A stretch of 64,000 bases of DNA, from contig NC_058338.1 in assembly GCF_905475395.1 (NCBI RefSeq), positions 95,589,435 to 95,653,434 on the forward strand, in the 5' to 3' direction. A program made the position numbers and the translations under genes. Below, piece by piece: positions 55,101 through 64,000 of the stretch (the first letter of the stretch is position 1; the number at the start of each line of letters is the position of its first letter). The notes under the pieces are model-generated. The model was not told where the DNA came from. It did not search any database and saw only the letters and a program-made list of their open reading frames with translations. This stretch comes from Chrysoperla carnea (Eukaryota > Arthropoda > Insecta > Neuroptera > Chrysopidae).

Positions 55101-58100
55101 TAATGGATAACTTGTTGGTAAACTAATACCCTCTTTAGCCAATAAACGTTGTTCCTCCGTAGTTAATTGTAAACGTGGATAAGAGCCTTGTTGTGATACG
55201 TCCATCATATTATTGTTACCAATATTCACATTCGATGTATCTGAATTACTTCCATCAAACATATCTTCATCACTTGTCGATGTTGTCATATCGATAGTTT
55301 CATCGTTCGATGTTGGTTCCTCTACTAAAAATAATCATTTATTTTTATTTGTAAACTTAACGTCTATCTTTAATCAGGGTGACGATTGATTTGGTCTTAT
55401 GAAATTCCCTGACTTTTTCTTAGGTTAGGTTAGAGTGGCTGTCTTGAGAGGAGGGGCATACATAGATCCAAGGATCCGTTGTGAAACCGAAAAAGAGTTG
55501 GATCATCTCTGGCCACTATTACATGAATAATTTGGAGCTACTTTAGAACAGCAGAACTGGTTTGACGTCAACAGACTTTAGTTCGGAGAGGTCGTCAAAG
55601 AAAAGCTGGCTCAAGTGGGTCCATCTCCTCATGGTAAGAGCTGAATAGTAATAGAGAAGATGAGACATCGTTTCTCTTTTATCCCCACTAACAGCTCGTG
55701 GAATAATCGTGGTACACTGCCATACCCAGGATAAATTATGGATAAACATAACTAAGTTATTGTAAAAATTTGATTTTTTGTAATTTTGTAGTTATTTAGT
55801 CATACTTTGATCTGAGGGGATTCATTTTGCTTGCTAACCCCCTCAATTGTCAGCGGCGGTCCATCAATTTTTGAAAACAAACAGGTATAGGCCCATTTTT
55901 ATTATTAATAGAAATTCGAAAAAAATATACATAATACATAAAAAGTGCTTCCTTTATATACTATTATTATCTCCACCAACCCCACCGTTTTCGAGAAAAA
56001 AATTTGTCAAATTAAAAATTTAAATTTCCTTTAATTAGAGAACGGATAAAGATACAGGGTCGAGGCTTGGTTCAAAATACCTGTTTTTTAATTATATTCA
56101 ACTTTCCCATTTAATTTTATCAGCGAAAATCAAAAGTTTTCCCAAAAAACCGCTTTTTTTTCAAAAATTTTCAAAAAACCCTCCAAAAAAAATCGTTCTG
56201 GGACAAAAGTTTTGTAAGTGTAACTCAAAAAAGTTTCATTCCTAATTAAGGTACTGAACTATGAAGCGCTTCAATACACAAAAATGAATTCTCATTGAGA
56301 AGAATTATTATCAAAATGATGAAAATTCTGTAGCCACAATTCCAGGAATGCTCCAAATAAAGCCACTGTGAAAAGATTATTGAGAATATTTGAGCAAACT
56401 GGGTCTGTAAATGATGTGAAAACTGAAACACGCGTTCCTCTTTGTCGTTCGACGGAAAATATCGCAGTAGTTTGACTTTAACAAACTCTAAATTGGCGTA
56501 CTAACCTGCTTGTGTAAAAATAATATTATTATTTTTAATTGAAATCTTCTTCGAATGTTGTAACAAATTTGCCGATGTCAATTTAATATTTCGTTTATTG
56601 TTTGATGATGATGTATTGATTATTTTGATTGTCCGTAGATCTTTAACCGATACTGGTAACAATATTGAACGTGGATGATGATGTGAACTTCCATTTCCAT
56701 TAGCTGTTGTAGATTGTGGCATAGCTTGAACTCGTATCACTTTCCCAGATAGTTTTGTTGGTAAATTTTTTTGATTTAAAATCGTTACGGTTTGTAACGA
56801 TTTATTATTTATGAAAGATGTACGCTGCTGTTGAGATGTATTTTTAAATGATAAATTCGTTGGTTGAACTGTAAATTAACAAACAATTGTTTAAATATCC
56901 TGTTTCGAGTGTCATTCGAATAAACATGATATTAAGGTAGCTACACAAACTAGATAAGTTTACATGATCAATGTTTTTGTATAAGCAACCTTGAACGTAT
57001 GTAGGATGCAATTTTGTGAGACAGATATTCTGGTCAAGTTTAGAGCTGTCACACCGAGATATTTCGAGAGTAGAACTCAAAACGAACAATATTTAAAAAA
57101 ATTAGTAAATCCGCGGTAAGAGTAAAATGTTATTGTCTTTATATATTAAAAATCGATGAGACCTTTCTGCCACGATAAGAGCTGTCACACCAACTTTTAG
57201 TGAAATTAAATTTAAATTTGCAATAAAATGGTCTATTACAAATTAATTTCCATGAAAGTGCAAAATACTTATAATTATTTACAATATAAAAAATATTTCT
57301 GCCAGGCTCCCCGCCTGATGTATCTCATTTAATCTTTTTGTTACAGATCTAGGCACCTCTCAAAGTAATATAGGAATACGTTTTTTTTCTAGACCTATTA
57401 AGACAACAATTCAAAGATCCTAGAGTTTAACAATTTCGAAAAACTTACTTATAATTGGTGTCGTATTTTGTGTTTCATTTGTTGTATAAACCATTTCAGT
57501 GTCATCTGCCTTCAAGTCCGCCGGTGATGATTCACCTTCATAGTATGTAGTAGAATAAATGGGAGATGATTGAATACCAGCTTCAGAAATTGATGGACCG
57601 GGCGAACTCATTGTTGAGCTTAAGATTTCGTCATCGTCGCCAACATGAAATTGTTCCTCAAATTCACTATAAAATTTGATTTAAAAAAAATACATTTAGT
57701 TTTTCATTTTCATCAAGAAATTATTTATATTTAACAGTTATTTCAGTGGTGTCAAGATTGTGCTGTGCCTTCAATTTTCCCTTACGAAAATATTCATAAT
57801 CAGGTACTTTTCTTTAACATGAACTGCAAGCTTCAAAATTGATTATTCCCTGCGAACGATATTCAAACATGATAACTGGACAATCGAAATCCAGAGTTCG
57901 TTATGTTTGGGGAGCAGTCATGAATAACTCGATATTTTAATAACTCTGGTAAACACAACTCGGTGCGGATAGTAACTCCTAGTTGTAAACGACTCTGAGT
58001 CGACCATGCCATAAATGGGGTCGAGTTAGCACGGCTCTGCGGGTTTTTTGGTTAACCCTGTGATTGCGTTAATTCACTGACCCACGTGGGAGTCGTTTTT

Positions 58101-60275
58101 GTAATGAGTTGTTTTGACCAGAGTTATTTTGGTAAGTAACCGATATTCAAACAAGAAAATTCAAAAATTATCATGTCCGTTGCTCACGAAAACAGATCAT
58201 TCCTTAAAAATGGACATCTCGGAGCTTGCCCAAGTGCGCTTCAAATTTCTACCCGTTGAATGACAAATTGTACGCTTAACTATAAACTTATTACTTACAA
58301 ATCATGATTTTCGCCACTGCTTAAACCACTATCAGAACATGAATTTGGAGATGGATCCAAAACACCTTCCAATTGTCCACCGTCATTTAAAATAGAATCC
58401 AATATTTCATCAGGATTGGATGGCCAAACGTCATTCTGAAAGAAGCTCATTAATTAATCTTCTAATTAAGATAAATAAATATTTGCTCGGACCAAACATG
58501 GGCTGACAATTTTCAAATGCGTAGAACAAAAAAGGGTGATTTCGGAAAATTTGTTTGCAATTTATTAGAAAACTATGCATTTAAGAGAAAAAAATAGGCC
58601 AGCTCAAAGTTATCGAGCGTAAAATTTCCGATTTTTGTATAAACTTTTCCTTATCTTTCATATTTTCTGCAAAATCTACATCAATGTATACTTTTCCGTG
58701 TTTTTGGTGGTTTTTCTAATTTTTCTTAAAAGCTGTGTATTTTAGGGAAAAAACACTTTGAATAAAAGTTGTTAAGCATAAAATTTCCAACCGATCTGTA
58801 TATTTTGATTGTTTCCAATCAAAAATTTTTCCACATTTTTTTGCAATTTACTCGAAAGCTATGCATTTTAGAGAAAAAATAAGTCAGCCCAAAGTTATCG
58901 GGCGTAAAATTTAAATAAATATATACGAGACATACTTTATTTCCTATGTTTGTTTTCCGCCCTCTAGGGGTGAAAATTACAAGTCGGAAAAAAGTATATA
59001 TACATATCGATTGAAAATTTTACGCATTACAACTTTGGATCGGAGTTTTTCCCTAAAATGCATAGTTTTTGAATAAATTCTAAAAAACGCGGAAAATTTT
59101 ATTTAAATATTAATTTTTCCGAAAATAGGAAATTCCTCCTCTCGGAAAAATTTACATAAAATTTTCCGCGTTTTTTAGAATTTATTCAAAAACTATGCAT
59201 TTTAGGGAAAAAACTCTGATCCAAAGTTGTAGTGCGTAAAATTTTCAATCGATATGTATATATACTTTTTTCCGACTTATAATCTTCACCACTAGAGGGC
59301 GGAAAACAAACATAAGAAATAAAGTATGTCTCGTATATAAATTTTACGCCCGATAACTTTGGACTGACTTAAAACGTTAAAAAATTTTCCATAATCAGCC
59401 TTTTTAGCTGCACATATGAAAAAATTTTTATTCTACAGGCAAAAATCTAAAAGTTGTTGTACCCAAAACTTCAGTGAATTTCGCCTAACTTGGTGCGGCT
59501 AATCGTAAAAAATTCTATTTGTTTATTTACGGCGATGCCTCTTCTACTTATCAAATGAACTCGATTTTGGAATTTTTTGAGGTCTTTTTCCCACTGAATA
59601 TTCCAAAAATTATAATTGATAATTTTGAAGTATATTGCTAAATTCCAAAAAATCGGTACAATCGAATAAAATCATAAAAAGTTCGTGTAAGATAATCATA
59701 ATAATGCCCGGCCAGTCATATTTCTGGTTTTTCCGAGTGACGTTACAAGAGGAATTTCCAATAATATGCACACAAAAAATTTATTTATATAGTTTAGGGG
59801 GTTATGAACTTTATTTCCTTGCGATTTATAAAAATATCCCTAATTATTGGAAAAATGCATTCGAAAATATTTATAAACAATATCAAATATGTTTTTGCAA
59901 TATTGCATGATGCAACGTATATGCAAGCAATTTTTTTCTACGTCTTAGATCGATAACTTTTATAGTATTACGATTTTTTAGAAGAAATAAGCTTAAAATT
60001 AATAAAGTATATATAAAAACTTGAAATTCTTAGAAAAATTTCAACGAAATATGTTTCTAGTACATGGAAAATTACTACGGGAAAAAAAATATGTTGACAC
60101 GTCAACTGATTTACGTATGACTTACAATATTAAAATTATCCTCGGAATTCGTGTAAGCGAATCCAGGTATATCCAAATCAATTTCATTCTTAATATTATT
60201 AAGAACACCGTGATCCTTTAAATCGTCGCGTTGGAGTAAGAAATCCATCATGCCAATATCTAATGGTGCTGTCAT
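52190..60275 (-). CDS. CREB3-family ER membrane-bound bZIP transcription factor, 7 exons
   Basis: An ER-anchored transcription factor, activated in this family when Golgi site-1/site-2 proteases release its cytosolic bZIP half. Minus-strand exons in transcript order are 60275-60126, 58435-58299, 57666-57449, 56868-56506, 55324-54988, 53759-53365 and 52569-52190. All phases fit, giving 659 residues. The acidic N-terminal activation region includes DEILDSIL and [11 protein letters not shown]. The basic region is at about 370-401 ([20 protein letters not shown]) and the leucine zipper at about 402-437. A hydrophobic membrane segment is at about 482-498, preceding a lumenal tail. RALL at 527-530 matches the site-1 protease RxLL-type motif. 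The basic-region/zipper sequence and downstream membrane span fit CREB3L3/CREB3L4/CREB3 better than ATF6; the exact paralogue is not assigned. Confidence 0.93.
53040..53190. mobile_element. Foldback MITE in CREB3-like intron 6
   Basis: TTCCTTACTTTTAGCATTAC then TCAGAAACAACGACGTGGAC is mirrored at about 53135-53190. Arms are about 50 bp with an imperfect loop. Confidence 0.65.
53979..54081. repeat. Perfect 38-bp inverted repeat in CREB3-like intron 5
   Basis: 53979-54016 (starting TTAATTAAACACATTTTATT) is exactly mirrored at 54044-54081, with a 27-nt loop. Just upstream, a block of about 30 bp, CAGCGACCTTGAAAACCCCC, is directly duplicated at 53881 and 53911. Confidence 0.8.
55425..55745 (-). 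pseudogene. LINE 3' end relic, copy 2, in CREB3-like intron 4
   Basis: Same C-terminal LINE fragment as at 51601-51935 ([39 protein letters not shown]), with its second cysteine lost. The 3' tail ends GACAGCCACTCTAACCTAAC. Same strand as the host gene. Confidence 0.7.
58497..59505. mobile_element. Repeat family E element in CREB3-like intron 1, with large inverted repeat
   Basis: Built from the same modules as 32481-33451. Its right half is a foldback: about 58905-59105 and 59150-59345 are inverted copies (CATACTTTATTTCCTATGTT, CCGCCCTCTAGGGGTGAAAA), with the centre near 59125. Boundaries are approximate. Confidence 0.65.
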
Positions 60276-60711
60276 ATTTGTTGCAATATTTGTTTTAGGA
60301 ATTTGATAAATTCCAAAATGTTGTTTATTAATTCCTTATCTCTCCTATCACCTTTGTTTAAAATGTTCGATTTAAATTAATAGAAAATTGGTCAACATGT
60401 TTATTACATTTGTTTGGACATTTTTAATATAAATATTATCAAAATATGTGTCACAATTTATTATTTTTGTTTGAAATCATTCACAAGTTGTCTTCACTTT
60501 TATTATTTCAACGTGTAAGTTATTACGTCATACACAGTGATACCACTCTAGCGATGTAAATTGTTACTCAAATCTTTTTACATTTACACAAATTCCCTAA
60601 AATTATTTGGAGTGCGTTCCTCAAGATCTAAATCCTGAAAATGAAATGCTTTATTCATTAAACAAACACACTGTTACAAATACAAATAAAAACAAGTGAA
60701 AACAAACAATA
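60276..60711 (-). promoter_or_regulatory. Upstream region of the CREB3-like gene with CRE-like site
   Basis: About 260 bp upstream of the ATG, TTACGTCA (60533-60540; TGACGTAA on the gene's strand) is a CRE-type half-consensus of the kind bound by CREB/CREB3 factors. Use of this site and the transcription start are inferences. Confidence 0.3.
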
Positions 60712-61218
60712 GGGTATTATCGTTAGTCAAAAATAAATAATGAAATTTGAAAAAAGTTAAAATTTATGTTAAAATATACTTAAATATTCTGATTTCGAGT
60801 CATTAAAGCACATTTTTCTTTTAAAATATTAAAATTAAAAATCGTAATTTTAAACTGTATATCACGTGACCTAAAATGCGGGCAAGCCTTTCTGTGATGT
60901 CATAGCGGTATGAGTCATAGACCATCAGTTAGTTCATTGTAGACAGTTGGGTATAATATATACATAGATGAGTATTTATATTATAATCAGATGTCTATGA
61001 ATATATCTGTCAAAATTATTTGTGTTATTTCGTATATTGATACCCATATTACGTCATCAAATTGGATGCCCGCGTTTTTGACAGTTTAAAAAAGGTTTAA
61101 AATTAATTTAAGTTTTTGGCAAGAAAGCGTGTGTATTTTTCCGAAATAAATTTTTGGTGGCTTTTTATTAGCAAAATCAACATTTTGAAGTACTATTTCA
61201 AAAATAGTGGAATACCCA
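60712..61218. mobile_element. Putative small DNA element next to family A
   Basis: Ends GGGTATTA...GGAATACCC are short inverted repeats. A 20-bp family A terminus (AACAAGTGAAAACAAACAAT) lies immediately left and a full reverse family A copy immediately right. The boundary call is tentative. Confidence 0.35.
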
Positions 61219-61772
61219 TTATTTTTATACCATGTATATATGAAATATACATAGTAAGTATATTAAGTTTAGTCCCAAGTTTGTAACGCTTAAAAATAAT
61301 AATGCTAGGAAAAAAATTTTGTCATAGGTGTTCATAAAATCACCTAACTAGTCCATTTCCGGTTGTCCGTTCGTCTGTGGACACGATAACTCAAAAACGA
61401 AAAAAGATATGGAGCTGAAATTTTTATAGCGTGCTGAGAACGTAAAAAGTGAGGTCAAGTTCGTAAATGAGCATCATAGGTCAATTGGGTCTTGGGTCCG
61501 TAGGACCCATCTTGTAAACCGTTAGAGATAGAACAAAATTTTAAATGTAAAAAATGTTCCTTATCAAAAATAAAACAACTTTTGTTTGAAACATTTTTTC
61601 GTAAACATCACTGTTTACCCGTGAGGGCGCCAATTAGGCGGAAATTTTATAATATGTACTATACTTGATTATCAGTTATGTATGTGTTATGTGATAAAGA
61701 AATCAACACTGACTATGCATGGTATTTCAACAATTAACTCAGTCAATTGTTTGTTTTTACTCGTTTTATTTT
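61219..61772 (-). repeat. Dispersed repeat family A, full copy
   Basis: Runs in reverse from TATACCATGTATATATGAAA to TTGTTTGTTTTTACTCG. It has the CCTAATTGGCGCC and TGTTTACCCGTGAGGGCG blocks, so it is one of the most complete copies. Confidence 0.75.
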
Positions 61773-61779
61773 TTATATT

Positions 61780-62058
61780 TAAACTTTTGTTCTATTTCTA
61801 ACGGTTTACTAGATGGGTCCCACGCACCCAAGAACTTGACCTAAGTAGCTCATTTACGAACCCGACCTCACTTTTTATGTTCTGAGAACGCTATAATATT
61901 TCACTTTGAAATCTCTTTTAGTTTTTGAGTTATCGTGTTAACAGACGAACAGACAACCGGAAATGGACTGTTTAGATGATTTTTATCAATATTTTTCAGC
62001 GTTACAAACTTGGGACTAAACTTAGTATACCTTGATATATTTCATATACACATGGTAG
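61780..62058 (+). repeat. Dispersed repeat family A, partial copy in tail-to-tail arrangement
   Basis: From AAACTTTTGTTCTATTTCTA to ACATGGTAGAAAAA, in the opposite orientation to the adjacent full copy. More diverged than the other copies. Confidence 0.65.
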
Positions 62059-62334
62059 AAAAAACTCATGAAAAGCAGAGCTCCATTATCATATCACGTC
62101 ATATTCGCCCCCTCCCCCATTATATATTTCTGATTAAAATATGATAAAATAATAATAAAATTAATAAGCCGGAAAAAAGGGTCGAGCGTTGGAAAAGTAG
62201 GGAAACGCGGCACCGATTTGAATGAAACATTTTGTAACGTGTTTATAGGACCCCAAGGAACATTCAGCCAACTTAACCTAGTCAGAAAGGGGAATAGGGC
62301 CCCAGCGAGGGCTATAAGTCAAAATTTTTTTGAA

Positions 62335-62985
62335 ATGCTTATTTTGGCTTAAAATTGTCTTCTAGGTATTTTTGGTCACTAAATACGAATCTGATGTCAG
62401 ATTAAACAAATTCTGTTACGTATTTCAAAAATAATGCCATTTTGACCCGAAATTTCACTTTATTTGGTATATAAACGGAAAATTAAGTACTTATCAACAT
62501 CGCCCAAACTGTTACCTGGGATATATTTTTAGTCGCTGATTACGAATCTGATGTCAGATAAACAGATTCTGTCACGTATTCCAAAAACCGAGCCATTATT
62601 TGCCAAGAATTTCACTTTTTTGGCACAAAAACTGCAAATTAAGAATTTATCGTCCAAACTGTGCTCTAGGTGCTATTTTTGGTTGCTGATTACGAATCCG
62701 ATGTCAGATAACACGGATTCTGTCACGTCTTACGAAAATCGTGCCATTTTTATCCAGAATTTAATTTTTTTGACACAAAAATGGCAAATTAAGTGTTTAT
62801 CAAAAATGACACAATTTTCGGGAGGCATCATATAGAATCCTGGAACAAAGTTTGGACGACAAATACTTAGTTTCCCGTTTTTGTATTCAAAAAAGTAAAA
62901 TTTTTTGCCAAAAATGGCACAATGTTTGGAAGATGAGCAGAATCCGTTAATCAGATATCGGATTTGGATGTCTACGTCATGCAAA
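62335..62985. repeat. Tandem repeat of about 160 bp, last unit inverted
   Basis: Three direct units around ACGAATCTGATGTCAGAT then CTGTCACGTATT (near 62385, 62545 and 62695), followed by an inverted unit at about 62815-62985 (AAAAATGGCACAATGTTTGG, ATCAGATATCGGATTTGGAT). Open frames through it are incidental. Confidence 0.75.
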
Positions 62986-63825
62986 GAACATACTCTCCAA
63001 GTTTTTCAGGTCTCTGCGATCAGCGATTTGGGATGTGCGTTGATCCGTCAGTCAGTGACTCATTCAGGACAAAGCATTTCATATGTATAGATAATTGTAG
63101 AACTAAACCAAATCAACTTTCGATTTTTTTATGAAAATTATAGATGGCACTATCAAAAAAACAACAATTTGCATATGTTAGAGGATGTTTTGAAAGATTG
63201 GCGTATTTCAGGGAGAGGAGTTGGGGGATTTTTTTCCACCAGTCGAAAGCCGTTTACCATAAAAACTAACCTTTTTTATTGGAATCTTTCCGAAAAAACG
63301 ACAAAATTCGACAGAAATGGAATGCACAAACATTTATAAGTCTAATTTTGCACTACCTTTCAGATTTAATCTATATTTGAACAAATGATTCGAACAAAAA
63401 TTTTTATGTATTGTAGCCTCGTTTCAAATTATTCAGTTCCTTGTGGTAAAACTTCTGAGAGGTCGCAAAATCCGTGTATAAATTCCCCTCACTGCTTAGG
63501 CTATTAAATTTATTTATAATCAAAAATTAATATTAAAAATCAAAATTTATTTGTTTTACAAATTTTAACATTTACATAACACAAAATGTATTTATTACAA
63601 AGTTATTATTTTGTCATATTTGTTTTAATTCAAATTTCTGCAACATTTTCCAACAGCTGCAGCGGTCGATCCTTTTTCAAGCCCTTTACGCTACGGTATG
63701 AACCACAGATTATAGTTTTTAATTTAAAACAGATCTGCAACTCCATGAAATTTTTTTACTATTTTAGTTCTCTTATGGTGCTTTACTCCAGATGGCTCTG
63801 CATGTTATAATCGTGTAGGGCCATC
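62986..63825. other. Intergenic AT-rich DNA
   Basis: Nothing supportable was found. A 74-residue frame at 63586-63810 has no domain or splice context. Confidence 0.4.
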
Positions 63826-63844
63826 TATAGGGCCTTTCATTTAC

Positions 63845-64000
63845 AAAATGATTCTCTCTTGTTTCGGGCAGTTTTCAATCAAGTAAAGACATATATTTTC
63901 TATCCTTGTCAAAAAGCGCTGGTTGGAAAATATAAAATATATTTAACTTATGTTGAATAGTTTTTTGACAAGTGTCCGAAACAAAAGCAAGTCGATGAAA
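63845..64000. mobile_element. Small MITE at the window edge
   Basis: TCTTGTTTCGGGCAGTTTTC is mirrored by GACAAGTGTCCGAAACAAAA near 63968-63990, the same terminal family as 28118-28493. The right boundary may lie outside the window. Confidence 0.6.

Noticed and set aside
59635-59910. 91-codon plus-strand frame
   Set aside because: It is antisense within CREB3-like intron 1 next to a repeat, with no domain or splice context.
52190-60275. ATF6 identity for the membrane-bound bZIP gene
   Set aside because: The basic region [20 protein letters not shown] and immediate zipper, with the membrane span following it closely, match the CREB3/CrebA family and not ATF6.
63586-63810. 74-codon frame with a hydrophobic N-terminus resembling a signal peptide
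   Set aside because: No conserved domain, no splice partner, and similar hydrophobic frames are common by chance in T-rich DNA.

Overview
The window is AT-rich, intron-containing animal DNA, most likely from an arthropod and probably an insect. Genes are split by short AT-rich introns with GT/AG ends, and most of the remaining DNA is transposon material. The species cannot be named from the sequence. No bacterial, viral or CRISPR features were seen.

Layout. 1-5.5 kb is a transposon graveyard: nested inverted-repeat DNA elements, a LINE RNase H relic, a dispersed repeat, a Helitron and a minisatellite. 5.55-14.4 kb holds two complete same-strand copies of a Dong/R4-clade non-LTR retrotransposon, inserted in (TTA)n microsatellite and separated only by 44 bp of that repeat; both keep a full-length open frame. 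15-17 kb carries more LINE and hAT relics. 18.5-21.6 kb is a cytochrome b5-like gene (+) whose first intron contains one transposon nested inside another. 22-29 kb is repeats: a long-inverted-repeat MITE, a tRNA-headed SINE with target duplications, and a Helitron carrying a GC-rich minisatellite.

29.6-40.6 kb is the gene-dense core. RBM22 (+, spliceosome) and SDHAF2 (-, mitochondrial complex II assembly) converge. POLR3C (+, RNA polymerase III subunit RPC3) is divergent from SDHAF2. 42.2-43.2 kb is an intronless eight-finger C2H2 protein and 44.2-45.5 kb is a five-exon THAP-domain protein. 46-48.4 kb is an unusual multi-arm foldback repeat containing a nearly perfect 98-bp hairpin. 52.2-60.3 kb is a seven-exon CREB3-family membrane-bound bZIP factor (-). 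The last 4 kb is repeats again.

The host genes are mostly unrelated housekeeping or regulatory genes, with no operon-like logic. The main interest is in the mobile DNA: the tandem intact Dong pair with no in-frame stop before its first ATG, the SINE that shares its 3' tail with LINE ends in the same window, Helitron filled and empty sites side by side, and the foldback cluster. Exon coordinates were derived by hand from splice sites and reading-frame continuity, and every composite frame closes exactly.
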